Shown here in pieces: positions 50,601 to 59,227 of a stretch of DNA of 64,000 nt. Below the pieces are notes generated by a model. The model was given only the letters and a program-made list of their open reading frames with translations, made no database searches and was not told the origin of the DNA. A program made the position numbers and the translations under genes. Source of the stretch: Nocardia yamanashiensis NBRC 100130 (GTDB lineage: Bacteria > Actinomycetota > Actinomycetes > Mycobacteriales > Mycobacteriaceae); assembly GCF_001613325.1 (NCBI RefSeq), contig NZ_BDCD01000016.1:186001-250000 (forward strand). Reading direction: 5' to 3'. Each line of letters starts with the position of its first letter. Within the stretch, counting starts at the first letter, position 1.

Positions 50601-53175
50601 GTTCCAGCGCCAGACCGGCGGGCTCGTACAGCGATCCGCTCGGCACCGGCTCCCGCAGCCACGAACGCAGCAGCGTCGTAATGACATTGACGGTGTCGGC
50701 GGGCCGCTGCTGGGCCAGGAAGATGCGGAAGACCGCCGATTCCAGGTCCGGGGTGCGGTCCAGTTCGGTCACGCCGTAATGCCCGAGCGCCTTGACCAGC
50801 TTGGCCTGGTACGAGTCCGGCAGCCCGGCCCGCTCCACATCGAGGCTCTGCAGGTAGGTGTGGAAATGCTCACGCGCACTGTGCACATGGCTCTGCACGC
50901 CCTCGTCGTCCCACGACCGGTTGTGGCTCAGCTCGGCGAGATCGGTGAACACCTCGATCAATTCGAGCTCTTCGGCGAGCGGCCGGCGGTGATCGGACAC
51001 CACGGTGCGGCGCACGTCCAGGTAGTCCGCGATGACGCGGCCCTCGTCGTGCGGGTCCACATCGAAGCCCAGCAGCAGGCTGCGCAGATCCTGCAGCCCG
51101 CGGGTCAGCCGCTCGTGCGGGCGCACCGGCGCGGCCTGATCGGGCAGATCCAGGGTGGCGGTGCCGGTGGCGGCGGCCTCGGCGTCCGCATCGTCCTCGG
51201 AGGCGATGGGCTCCAGGCGCAGCAGCGGCGCACCGGTCTCCACCTGGGTGCCGACCGACACCGCGCATTCCTTCAACCGCGCCCGGAACGGCGCGCGCAG
51301 TACGGTTTCCATCTTCATGGATTCCAGCACCAGCACCGGCGCCCCGGCCTCCACCTCGTCGCCGACGGCCAGCGGGGTGGCGACGACCAGCGCGGGCGCG
51401 GGGGAGCGGACCACGCCGCCCTCGTCGCGGCTGATGCGGTGGGTGACGCCGTCCACGTCCACCACGTGCACGGGCCCGTGGGTGCCGGTGGTCAGGCGGT
51501 AGCGGGCGCCGTTGACCACGACCTGCCCGGTGTGATCGTCGAAACGCTCCAGATCGACGTCGGCGGTGCGGGTTTCGCCGCCGGCCTCGACCCCGACCCG
51601 GAAGCGATGCGCGCCGATGCGGGCGACCCGCACCCGGTAGCCGACGCCGCGCAGCTTCAGATCGCGCGGCCGCCCGCTCTCGTGCTGCACCTGCGGCCGC
51701 CCGCCGGATGCGGTGGACAGCAGGCGATTCCGCTCGACCCGCTCTTCCTCCTCGTACGCGTCGATGGCCGCGGCGGCCAGCGCGATGGTGGAGTGGCGAT
51801 GCGAGACCAGGCGGCCTTCGGGTCGCACCCGGTCGATCCAGCCGGTGTCGGCGCTGCCGTCGAGCACCTCGGGCTGGATCAGCAGATCGAGCACGAAGCT
51901 CTTGTTGGTCGCGCCGCCCTCGATGACGACGCGGGTCTGGGTGACCGCGCGGCGCAGCCGGCCCAGCGCCTCTTCGCGATTGCGGCCGTAGGCGATGATC
52001 TTGGCGATCATGGAGTCGAAGTCGGCCGGGATGGTGTCGCCCTGGCTGACGCCGGTGTCGACCCGGATGCCCGGTCCGGCCGGCAGATCCAGGCGCGCGA
52101 TGCGGCCCGGCGCGGGCGCGAAGTCGCGATCGGGATCCTCGGCATTGAGCCGCGCCTCGATGGCGTGCCCGCGCTCGACCGGCGGCTCACCCTCGAGCTT
52201 GTTGCCGGCCGCGACGTGCAGCTGTGCGCGCACCAGGTCGAAGCCGGTGGTGGACTCGGTGATCGGATGTTCCACCTGCAGGCGGGTATTGACCTCGAGG
52301 AACGCGAACAGCTCGTCGCCGGGGTGGTAGAGGAATTCGACGGTGGCCGCGCCGCAGTACCCGACCGCGACGGCCAGCCGCTCGGCCGACGCCTTGAGCT
52401 CGGCCGCCTGCTCGGGCCGCAGCACCGGCGAGGCCGACTCCTCGATGATCTTCTGATTGCGCCGCTGCACCGAGCAGTCGCGCACGCCCAGCGCCCACGC
52501 CGTGCCCTGCCCGTCGGCGATGACCTGCACCTCGACGTGGCGGGCGCCGGTGACCAGGCGCTCGAGGAACACGACGCCGCTGCCGAAGGCGCGCGCGGCT
52601 TCCTGACGGGTGCGCTCGTAGGCGTCCTCGAGCTCTTCCGGGCCGGTGATGACGCGGATACCGCGCCCGCCGCCGCCCGCGGTGGCCTTGAGCATGAGCG
52701 GGTAGCCGATGCGCTCGGCGGCTTCCTTGGCCTCGTCGATGGTCTCGACCGGGCCGCGGCTCCACGGCGCGACCGGCACCCCGACCTCTTCGGCGATCAG
52801 CTTGGCGCCGATCTTGTCGCCCAGCTTGCGCATGGCGTCGGGGCTGGGGCCGATGAAGGTGACCCCGATCTGCTCACACAGTTCCGCGAAGGCGGGATCC
52901 TCGGCGACGAAACCCCAACCCACCCAGGCGGAGTCGGCGCCGGTCTCGCGCAGCGCGCGCTCGAGCAGCTTGAGATCCAGATACGGGCGCGCGGCGGCCG
53001 GACCGAGGTCGTAGGCGATATCCGCCTCGCGCACGAATGTCGCGTTCCGATCGACATCGGTGTGAAGCGCGACGGTTTCGATCGATTGCCCGGTCTCTGC
53101 CGCCAGGTCGCGGGCGGCATGGATGAGCCGCATAGCGGCCTCTCCCCGGTTCACGATGGCGATGCGGCTGAACAC
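47689..53175 (-). CDS. Single-chain multidomain acyl-CoA carboxylase (long-chain type, LCC)
   Basis: A 1,828-residue protein starting GTG 53175 with AAGGAG at good spacing. Order: biotin carboxylase with ATP-grasp motifs (IAIVNRGEAAMR at the start, then LMLKATAGGGGRGIRVI near 160 and EVNTRLQVEHPITE near 300), a biotin carboxyl carrier domain with ESMKM and biotinyl Lys621, a long linker and central region, then a carboxyltransferase domain (from about 1300), with GGYDRVMGPNGQAQYW and VLANLSGFDGSPESMRK. This layout and length are those of the single-chain carboxylase studied in Mycobacterium avium, which accepts long-chain acyl-CoA. It adds carboxyl groups to acyl-CoA, supplying fatty-acid or mycolate biosynthesis. 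The divergent OYE gene shares a 346-base gap. Confidence 0.9.
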   Translation of the reverse strand: MFSRIAIVNRGEAAMRLIHAARDLAAETGQSIETVALHTDVDRNATFVREADIAYDLGPAAARPYLDLKLLERALRETGADSAWVGWGFVAEDPAFAELCEQIGVTFIGPSPDAMRKLGDKIGAKLIAEEVGVPVAPWSRGPVETIDEAKEAAERIGYPLMLKATAGGGGRGIRVITGPEELEDAYERTRQEAARAFGSGVVFLERLVTGARHVEVQVIADGQGTAWALGVRDCSVQRRNQKIIEESASPVLRPEQAAELKASAERLAVAVGYCGAATVEFLYHPGDELFAFLEVNTRLQVEHPITESTTGFDLVRAQLHVAAGNKLEGEPPVERGHAIEARLNAEDPDRDFAPAPGRIARLDLPAGPGIRVDTGVSQGDTIPADFDSMIAKIIAYGRNREEALGRLRRAVTQTRVVIEGGATNKSFVLDLLIQPEVLDGSADTGWIDRVRPEGRLVSHRHSTIALAAAAIDAYEEEERVERNRLLSTASGGRPQVQHESGRPRDLKLRGVGYRVRVARIGAHRFRVGVEAGGETRTADVDLERFDDHTGQVVVNGARYRLTTGTHGPVHVVDVDGVTHRISRDEGGVVRSPAPALVVATPLAVGDEVEAGAPVLVLESMKMETVLRAPFRARLKECAVSVGTQVETGAPLLRLEPIASEDDADAEAAATGTATLDLPDQAAPVRPHERLTRGLQDLRSLLLGFDVDPHDEGRVIADYLDVRRTVVSDHRRPLAEELELIEVFTDLAELSHNRSWDDEGVQSHVHSAREHFHTYLQSLDVERAGLPDSYQAKLVKALGHYGVTELDRTPDLESAVFRIFLAQQRPADTVNVITTLLRSWLREPVPSGSLYEPAGLALERLVTATQVRFPVIADLTRGVVYAWYGQPLLRRNRARVYTNVRKNLRYLDLHPETTDRSERIADMVRSTEPLVRLLGQRLVRGNIDNTAMLEVLTRRYYGNKDLTDVRTREAGGCTFVSAERRGLTLISAAGSFDELGAILRGLAELAHASASIEVDIYLGWEKQPEDFDAMATALQEVLDGQALPNQVHRITATVAGSGGAVMHHHFTFRPSATGMSEERLIRGLHPFIAQRMQMKRLRKFDLTRLPSSDDEEVYLFRAIAKDNPSDERLISFAQVRDLAALRDHDGRLLALPTAEIAIATCLDSIRRAQAQRPSAKRFNTNRVIMYIWPEVDVTREELEKVLGGHVLPLTAGAGLEEILLIARQRDPQTGELAKIAVRIAFDATGGAEVSIGERTEEVVEPLDEYRQKVLRASSRNTVYPYELTSLLGDFTEYDLDAAHALVPVDRPKGNNKAAIVAGVVKTATPSYPEGITRVLLLGDPTKSLGALSEPECRRVIAALDLAEQLQVPLEWYALSSGARISMKSGTENMDWVAAALKRIVEFTQDGGEINIVVSGINVGAQPYWNAEATMLMHTKGILVMTPDSAMVLTGKQALDFSGGVSAEDNFGIGGYDRVMGPNGQAQYWAPNLNAARGVLMSHYEHTYIAPGEAMPRRTATSDPIDRDVSDFPHVVAGSDFTTVGEIFSATANPDRKKPFDIRTVMRAVADQDHPVLERWAGMADAETAVVQDARLGGIPVCLLGIESRGVSRRGYPSTDGPDTYTAGTLFPQSSKKAARAINTASGNRPLVVLANLSGFDGSPESMRKLQLEYGAEIGRAIVNFEGPIVFCVISRYHGGAFVVFSKALNPNMTVLALEGSFASVLGGAPAAAVVFAGEVSARTAADQRVRELAERAASTATADRATLTAELDEIRSSVRTEKLGEVAAEFDRVHNIQRAVEVGSVDAIIRAADLRPRIIAAIESKLPGAVTTD

Positions 53176-53521
53176 TCGCCAGCTCCTTCCATTCCACGAT
53201 TCCGGCCCGGTCGGGCGAACAGGCGAACAGTATTGCCACTGCTCTTTCCGCGTACTATGCCCCTCCGGGCGCGTTCAGGTACACCGCGCGACGGGGTTAC
53301 CGGCACGTATCCTGCAAAATTTCTCGCTGCGGTCATGAAAAACACCGATTTGGGCCCGATATGGGCAGTGCGGTAGACCGGGTGGTTTACGCGCTGCCGG
53401 AGTTGCCTGTGCCCTGTTATCGCGATCGAATCCGATTCCGTTCGCGAGCGCGTGCTTACAATACGGACGGTTCCGGTCAGGGACGGGCTGTACACCACAT
53501 CGGAAACGGGAGTGGGAGGCC
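53176..53521. other. Divergent intergenic region between carboxylase and OYE genes
   Basis: About 346 bases with no convincing gene. TACAAT at 53457-53462 resembles a -10 box for the rightward gene; no good -35 box stands at standard distance. GGGAGTGGGAGG just before 53522 is the OYE ribosome site. Nothing else is recognised. Confidence 0.35.
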
Positions 53522-54508
53522 ATGCGGAACGCGCTCGACGCTATCGACCTATCGGGACTGTTCACGCCGGCGACGCTCGGCCCGCTGCGCGTGCGGAACC
53601 GGTTCGCCATGGCCCCGCTCTCGCGCTACGCCGCGCGCTGCGGGGTGCCGGCCGCCGAACTCGGGGCCTTCTATCGGCGGCGCGCGGCCGGCGGCTTCGG
53701 GTTGATCATCAGCGAGGGCATATCCGTCGGCGCGAGCCCGGCGGGCTCGGGTATCGCCGCGATCCGGCAGCCGTCGGCGCTGCGGGCCTGGACCGCGATC
53801 GTGTCCGCCGTGCACGCCGAGGGGGTGCCGATCTTCGCGCAGTTGATGTACGTCGGCGAACCGGACCGGGTGCGCTGGGGCGTCGAGGCGGAGCGGATCA
53901 TCGCGAGTTACGCGCAGGCGGCGCGGCAGGCCCGGCGGGCCGGGTTCGACGGCGTCGAAATCCATGGCGCGCACGGCATGCTGCCCATCCGGCCCGTGCT
54001 CGCGGCCGAACTGGTCGGTGCGGTCCGGGCCGAGCTGGGGCCGGAAATGCCGGTCACCTACCGGTTTTCGCAATGGCGGGCCGGGCGGTCCGGCACTCGC
54101 GCGGCGGCGGGACCGGCCGAGCTGGAGGAACTGCTGTGGCCGCTCGCCGAGGCCGGGGTGGCCGCCTTCCATCCCTCGACCCGGCGCTTCGACGAGCCCG
54201 AATTTCCCGGAATCGCCGGGCCGAGTGGGCAATTGAGCCTGGCGGGCTGGACCAAGAAGGTGACCGGGCGGCCCGCCGTCATCGTCGGATCGATCGGGCT
54301 GGCCAAGGACGCCGCCGCGGCGGGCGGACCCGCCGAGGTGATCTCGCTCGAACGGCTACGGCGGCGCTTGGACCGCGGCGAATTCGATATCGCCGCGGTC
54401 GGGCGTGCGGTACTGGCCAATCCGGATTTCGTCGAGCTGATCCGCGACGGACGGATCGGCGAGCTGGTGCCCTACGAGGACAGCAAGCACAAGTCCACGC
54501 TCGCCTGA
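53522..54508 (+). CDS. Old Yellow Enzyme-type flavin oxidoreductase, short form
   Basis: A 328-residue protein. The TIM-barrel start fits OYE (FTPATLGPLRVRNRFAMAPL, then AGGFGLIISEGISVG), and the FMN-phosphate end is VGSIG plus AAVGRAVLANPDFVELIRDG. The substrate motif GVEIHGAHG is kept, but the roughly 35-residue loop that normally follows it (with N-x-R-x-D-x-YGGS and NRxRF) is gone: HGMLP leads straight to RPVLAAELVGAVRAELG. Active-site entry would be more open. It likely reduces an activated alkene with NAD(P)H or acts on a thioester. It converges on the DoxX-like gene, 19 bases away. Confidence 0.8.
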   Translation: MRNALDAIDLSGLFTPATLGPLRVRNRFAMAPLSRYAARCGVPAAELGAFYRRRAAGGFGLIISEGISVGASPAGSGIAAIRQPSALRAWTAIVSAVHAEGVPIFAQLMYVGEPDRVRWGVEAERIIASYAQAARQARRAGFDGVEIHGAHGMLPIRPVLAAELVGAVRAELGPEMPVTYRFSQWRAGRSGTRAAAGPAELEELLWPLAEAGVAAFHPSTRRFDEPEFPGIAGPSGQLSLAGWTKKVTGRPAVIVGSIGLAKDAAAAGGPAEVISLERLRRRLDRGEFDIAAVGRAVLANPDFVELIRDGRIGELVPYEDSKHKSTLA

Positions 54509-54527
54509 CGCCACTCGCGCGCAAGCT

Positions 54528-55916
54528 TCAGCGGATCAGCTTGCCGAGGTCGGGATACTCCTGGATCCAATGGAAGTCGCCGTCGCGCAACGGAAACGTA
54601 TCCGGATCCAGCGCCGTCATGGTCAGGGTCGCGGGCCGCCCGTCGTACTCCCCGCGCAGCACCAGCTGATCCGCCGCCGGCTGCTCGAAGCTGAAAGTGT
54701 AGGTGAACGGCGGCATTTCACTCGGCGGGGCCTGTTCGTCCAGCGGCGGCCCGGTCAAGGTGAGGGTATTGGTTCCGGTGTCCACGGTCGCGACCGCGGG
54801 CACGAAGGAATCGTCCATCTTCTGATAGGCGGCCTTCCTGGTGTCCAGAACCAAGCGCCGCCAGCGGGTCTCGTCGGTGGTGAGCGGCGGCAGCGACCGG
54901 CCGTCCAGGGTGAACTCGGTGACGTTCCAGATGCCGTACAGCGGCGGGCGGGGCACGCCGTCGCCCTGCACCCGATAACCCTCGGCGGCCATCCGCGCCC
55001 CACCGGCCAGCACCCACACGCCCAGCGCCGCCATCGCCACCGCGGCGATCCGGTTCGCCCGCGCGCCGCGGAAGAGCGGCGGTTGTGTCATCGGACCGGA
55101 ATGCCGCTCCAGCACAAGCACATTCGCCAGCCGCCCGGCCTGCGGCGCCAGCACGAACAGGCACATCAGCACCAGGTGGAACGACAGCAGCTTGACCGGC
55201 ACGTCGAAGGTCATGTTCAGCACGAACACCTGGGCCAGATTCACCAGGCTCAGCAGCGCGCCCAGGGTCGCGGTGCGGGGCAGGAACAGCAGCAGCCCGC
55301 CCAGCACTTCGGCTGTGCCCAAGAGCATTTCGTACACCGGCGCGGACCCGACCTGGTTCCACAGCACCCCGGTGGCGCTGAAATCCCCGTACGGCTGCAA
55401 CAGGGTGATCAGCGTGGGCCGCGGCATCTGCAACGGGATCACCTTGGCCATGCCGTAGAACAGCATCTGCCCGCCGAGGCACAGGCGGACGGCGGTGAGG
55501 AACCAAGCGTGCAGTCTCACATAGGCCGTCCGGCGGCGGTCCAGCACCGACCACACCAGGGTGATCGCGACCGCGGCGCCGAAGACGCAGAAGATCAGCA
55601 CCCAGAGCGGGGCCTGATCGCCGCTGTAGGACTTGCGCAGCGGGGCCACCTCGGTACCGAACACGGTGGTGCTGACCGTGCGGACGAAATCGTCGATCGA
55701 GTCCATCTGGCCGCCGGCCGCGCTCGCCGCCAGATAGACGAACAGCGGTCCGGTGAAGACCAGCACCAATTGGGCGAACAGCAGGCAGAGCAATCCGAAA
55801 TAGGCGAAACAGAAACGGAACGCGACCCTGGTCAACGGTTTCCAGAAAGCGGTTGTGAAATCGACGGGAGTGCTATCCTTTTCGCGATCTAGCACATCCG
55901 TGGCAACGCTCGACAT
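54528..55916 (-). CDS. DoxX-like membrane protein (paralogue of the gene at 39.5 kb)
   Basis: A 462-residue protein from ATG 55916 with GAGGGGGCG upstream. About seven membrane segments precede a C-terminal soluble domain. Shared segments with the 39,518 gene include FRFCFAYFGLLCLL, SVLDRRRTAY, MLFYGMAKVIPLQMP, VLWNQVGSAPVYEMLLG, LNMTFDVPVKLLSFH and YGIWNV, then FHWIQEYP at the end, which is six residues before the stop. The family is linked to quinol-coupled oxidation and membrane redox stress in mycobacteria. It lies just upstream of, and diverges from, the lipopeptide operon. Confidence 0.75.
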   Translation of the reverse strand: MSSVATDVLDREKDSTPVDFTTAFWKPLTRVAFRFCFAYFGLLCLLFAQLVLVFTGPLFVYLAASAAGGQMDSIDDFVRTVSTTVFGTEVAPLRKSYSGDQAPLWVLIFCVFGAAVAITLVWSVLDRRRTAYVRLHAWFLTAVRLCLGGQMLFYGMAKVIPLQMPRPTLITLLQPYGDFSATGVLWNQVGSAPVYEMLLGTAEVLGGLLLFLPRTATLGALLSLVNLAQVFVLNMTFDVPVKLLSFHLVLMCLFVLAPQAGRLANVLVLERHSGPMTQPPLFRGARANRIAAVAMAALGVWVLAGGARMAAEGYRVQGDGVPRPPLYGIWNVTEFTLDGRSLPPLTTDETRWRRLVLDTRKAAYQKMDDSFVPAVATVDTGTNTLTLTGPPLDEQAPPSEMPPFTYTFSFEQPAADQLVLRGEYDGRPATLTMTALDPDTFPLRDGDFHWIQEYPDLGKLIR

Positions 55917-56188
55917 GCTGGCGCCCCCTCGCTTTCCTCCCGGGTGCCGGGAATATCGCTCCGACCGTGGCTCGAACGCGACGATGATGCCACCCCGCCC
56001 GTGTGATGCGGTGCAGGGACACGCGTCCCGGACCTGGACGGATGCACCACACGCAACTACTGGTCGGCTGATCACGAGCGACACGCTGGCGATGAGCCGC
56101 TACATGGCTTCACACCCGTCCGGCTCTGCCAGGATGGGCCTTTGGACTGTTCTTTTCAGCTGCTCATACTCCGGGAGGAGCCAGGCGG
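55917..56188. promoter_or_regulatory. Divergent region upstream of the lipopeptide-type operon
   Basis: About 270 bases between the DoxX-like and fatty-acyl-AMP ligase starts. It must contain the promoter of the whole rightward operon. GGGAGGAG at about 56173-56180 is the ligase ribosome site. No clear operator or sigma-factor box stands out. Confidence 0.4.
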
Positions 56189-57862
56189 ATGAATGTCGGG
56201 CAATCAGCGCGTGAACCTCGCACTTTGGTCGACATCCTGTCGATGCGGGTGACGAAGACCCCGCAGCGTTCCGCGTACATCTTCTCGAACCATCGGCAAG
56301 CCGACACCGTCGTCGATCACCGCGCCCTGTGGGACCGGGCGGCCGGATTGGCCGCGCGCGTAGCCGAAGTCACCGCGCCGGGCGACCGGGTGCTGCTGAT
56401 GTGCCCGCCCGGACCGGAATTCGTCTACGCCTTCTTCGCCTGCCTGCTCTCCGGGCGCATCGCGGTGCCGGTGCACCTGGCGGCATCGGCGCATCAGCTG
56501 GTCGCGCTCACCGCGATCGTGCGCGATTGCGGCGCTACCGCGGCCATCGCTCCGCTGGCGACGGTGCCGATCGGGGACGGGCAACTGGGACCGGACATTC
56601 GGGTCGTCGACACCGGCAGCGCGAGCGACGGAACGGGTTTCGAGGCCACGCACCCGGACCCGGAGGACATCGCCTTCCTGCAGTACACCTCCGGCTCGAC
56701 CGGATCCCCCAAGGGCGTCATGGTCCGGCACCGGAATCTGATGGTAAACCTCGGGCTCATCCAGTCCGAAAACGCTCTTACACCGGACAATTCGATCGTC
56801 TCGTGGCTGCCGCCGTACCACGATATGGGGCTGATCCAGGGTGCGCTGCTGCCCATGTTCGTCGGCTTCCCGAGCGTCCTGCTCTCGCCCATGACGTTCC
56901 TGCGCGATCCGCTCATCTGGCTGCGCGCCATCGCCGCGCGTGCGCACGTGGTGGCGGGCGGCCCGAACCTGGCGTACGGGCTCTGCGCGAAACGGGTGTC
57001 CGAGGCCGATGCGGCCGGGCTCGATCTGAGCGGGTGGGACATTGCCTTCGTCGGCGCGGAACCGGTCGACCCGAACATTCTGCGCAAATTCACGGACCTG
57101 TTCGCCGCCAGCGGCTTTCGCGGCGCGAGCTTCGTGCCGATGTACGGATTGGCGGAATCGACGCTGTATGTCAGCGGCGGCCGTCCGGGCGACGGCGCTC
57201 GCTCCCGCGCCTTCTCGATCATCGATCTCGATCGCGGCGTGGCCGAGCCGAAAACCCCCGGGCGCGAGCTGATCAGCGTCGGGCCGATGGCGCCGGAGCG
57301 CATCGCGGTGGTGGACCGCGACACCGGGCAGCGCTGCGCCGAACACCGGATCGGCGAGATCTGGCTGCGCGGCGACAGCATCGCCGCCGGGTACTGGAAC
57401 AAGCCGGCCGAGACCGAACGCGCCTTCCACGCCACCCTCACCGACGGCGACGGCACGCCGTATCTGCGCACCGGCGACCTCGGTTTCGTGGCCGACGGTG
57501 AGCTGTACATCTCCGGGCGCAGCAAGGAACTGATGATCGTGCACGGCCGCAATATCTTTCCGCAGGACGTGGAGCGCACCATCCTGGCCGAGCATCCCGC
57601 GCTGCGGCCCGGCGGCTGCGCGGTCTTCACCGCGCGCATCGACGACGAGGACCGCGTCATGGTGGTGCAGGAACTCACCGACGCGCAGGCCGGCGACGCG
57701 ACGGCGCTGGCGGGTTCGATTCGCGACATCGTGAGCCGCGTGCACGGCATCGGCGTGCACCGGGTCGTATTCGTCGGCAAGGGCGAGGTGCCCAAGACGA
57801 CCAGCGGAAAGATTCAGCGACAGCTTCTCCGGGAGACGTACTCGACGACAGCGGCACGCTAG
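56189..57862 (+). CDS. Fatty-acyl-AMP ligase (FAAL, FadD32-like)
   Basis: A 557-residue adenylate-forming enzyme. Phosphate loop YTSGSTGSPKG at 166-176, the FAAL-type SWLPPYHDMGLI, the adenine motif YGLAESTLYVSGG, catalytic Asp in YLRTGDLGFVADGELYISGR and the A10 lysine in TTSGKIQRQLLRE. The HDMGL motif and the -STLYVS- ending favour a FAAL, which makes acyl-AMP and passes it to a carrier protein, over an acyl-CoA ligase; the insertion seen in FAALs needs structure-based confirmation. The next gene, 12 bases on, begins with a carrier domain that is the natural acceptor. It should start lipid initiation of a lipopeptide. Confidence 0.87.
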   Translation: MNVGQSAREPRTLVDILSMRVTKTPQRSAYIFSNHRQADTVVDHRALWDRAAGLAARVAEVTAPGDRVLLMCPPGPEFVYAFFACLLSGRIAVPVHLAASAHQLVALTAIVRDCGATAAIAPLATVPIGDGQLGPDIRVVDTGSASDGTGFEATHPDPEDIAFLQYTSGSTGSPKGVMVRHRNLMVNLGLIQSENALTPDNSIVSWLPPYHDMGLIQGALLPMFVGFPSVLLSPMTFLRDPLIWLRAIAARAHVVAGGPNLAYGLCAKRVSEADAAGLDLSGWDIAFVGAEPVDPNILRKFTDLFAASGFRGASFVPMYGLAESTLYVSGGRPGDGARSRAFSIIDLDRGVAEPKTPGRELISVGPMAPERIAVVDRDTGQRCAEHRIGEIWLRGDSIAAGYWNKPAETERAFHATLTDGDGTPYLRTGDLGFVADGELYISGRSKELMIVHGRNIFPQDVERTILAEHPALRPGGCAVFTARIDDEDRVMVVQELTDAQAGDATALAGSIRDIVSRVHGIGVHRVVFVGKGEVPKTTSGKIQRQLLRETYSTTAAR

Positions 57863-57874
57863 GAAAGGACGGAA

Positions 57875-59191
57875 TTGAGCAGATCGCCGGATACGACACC
57901 AGTGCTGGACTTCTTCGTGGAGTGGGCCGCCGCACGGCTGGAACGAGACACGGTGGACCCGTACTCGCCACTCACCTCACTGGGGCTGGACTCCGTGAAA
58001 GCCGCGGAGCTGATGAACATCCTGGAGGACCGGTACCAGACCGAGATCACCGCCGAGGACATCTTCGACGGGCTCAGCCTCGCCGATGTGGCGGCCATGG
58101 CGACCGCGCGCACCGGCAATGGCGAAGCCGGTTGCGGCGGTGAGACGCCCTCGGACCGTATGCGATTCAGCCTGCTGTTCTTCTCCAGTGACGCGCAGCG
58201 GCAGGCGGACGACCGCTACCGGCTGCTGCTGGAGAGCGCCCGCTTCGCCGATTCGCACGGCTTCGAGGCCATCTGGATTCCCGAGCGGCACTTCCACAAG
58301 TTCGGCGGGCTGTACCCGAATCCGGCGGTGCTCGGCGCGGCGCTGGCGGCCGGCACCGAACGGGTGCGGATTCGCGCGGGCAGTGTGGTGCTGCCGCTGC
58401 ACAATCCGGTCCGGGTGGCCGAGGACTGGTCGGTGGTGGACAACCTGTCCGGCGGCCGCGTCGACGTCGCCTTCGCCACCGGCTGGAACGCGGACGATTT
58501 CGTGCTCGCGGGCGACAGCTACGCCGACCGGGTCGAAATCACCAGGGCCGGAATGGATACCGTGCAGCGACTGTGGCGCGGCGAGACCGTCGCGTTGGCC
58601 AACGGCGTCGGCGAGGAGCGTGCGGTGCGCATCTTCCCGGCCCCGGTGCAGCCGGCGCTGCCGACCTGGCTGACCTGCAGCGGCGGCATCGAACGCTTCG
58701 AGATGGCGGGCGCGGTGGGCGCGAACATCCTGACCGCCCTGCTGTTCCAGGAAGTCGACGAGCTGGCCGAGAAGCTGGCCGCCTATCGCAAGGCGCGTGC
58801 CGAGCACGGGCACGGCGCGGAAGCGGGCATCGTGACCGTCATGCTGCACACCTTCGTGGGCGCGGACGAGGCCCGGGTGCGCAAGACCGTCGAGGGCCCG
58901 TTCAAGAGCTACCTCGAGGATTCGGTCGACCTGTGGCGGCGCGGCTCCGAGGCCCTGGACAGCCTGGACGAGAAGACCCGGACCAGGGTGCTGGACTTCG
59001 CATTCGAGCGCTACTACCGCAATAACGGCCTGTTCGGCACCCCCGCCGGCGCGGCGGCCATGGTCGAGCGGCTGCGGGCGATCGGGGTGGACGAGATCGC
59101 CTGCCTGATCGACTTCGGTATTCCGGACGCCGAGGTGCTGACCGGTCTGGAGTCGCTGGCCGCCCTGGAGCAGCTGACCCGATCCGCGTAG
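57875..59191 (+). CDS. Acyl-carrier protein fused to a luciferase-like monooxygenase (MupA/Atu3671 type)
   Basis: A 438-residue protein starting TTG 57875 with AAAGGA upstream. Residues 1-85 form a carrier domain with the phosphopantetheine site GLDS (Ser40) in TSLGLDSVKAAELMNI. Residues about 95-435 form an FMN-type luciferase-like monooxygenase of the natural-product class (MRFSLLFFSSDAQRQADDRY, then IWIPERHFHKFGGLYPNPAV, and NLSGGRVDVAFATGWN). These domains oxidise carrier-bound groups in NRPS/PKS systems. Here the carrier domain in the same chain probably holds the fatty acid from the upstream ligase, so the lipid could be hydroxylated before chain building. The exact oxidation is not readable from sequence. 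Confidence 0.85.
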   Translation: MSRSPDTTPVLDFFVEWAAARLERDTVDPYSPLTSLGLDSVKAAELMNILEDRYQTEITAEDIFDGLSLADVAAMATARTGNGEAGCGGETPSDRMRFSLLFFSSDAQRQADDRYRLLLESARFADSHGFEAIWIPERHFHKFGGLYPNPAVLGAALAAGTERVRIRAGSVVLPLHNPVRVAEDWSVVDNLSGGRVDVAFATGWNADDFVLAGDSYADRVEITRAGMDTVQRLWRGETVALANGVGEERAVRIFPAPVQPALPTWLTCSGGIERFEMAGAVGANILTALLFQEVDELAEKLAAYRKARAEHGHGAEAGIVTVMLHTFVGADEARVRKTVEGPFKSYLEDSVDLWRRGSEALDSLDEKTRTRVLDFAFERYYRNNGLFGTPAGAAAMVERLRAIGVDEIACLIDFGIPDAEVLTGLESLAALEQLTRSA

Positions 59192-59227
59192 CGCACCTTC
59201 CCGACGCCACGAGAAGCAGGAGCAGAT

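Noticed and set aside
47656..53376. A very long open frame on the + strand (over 1,900 codons) antisense to the carboxylase
   Set aside because: It is a frame shadow typical of high-GC coding DNA. Its translation is dominated by Arg, Gly, His and Ala, has no family motifs, and the opposite strand encodes a complete carboxylase.
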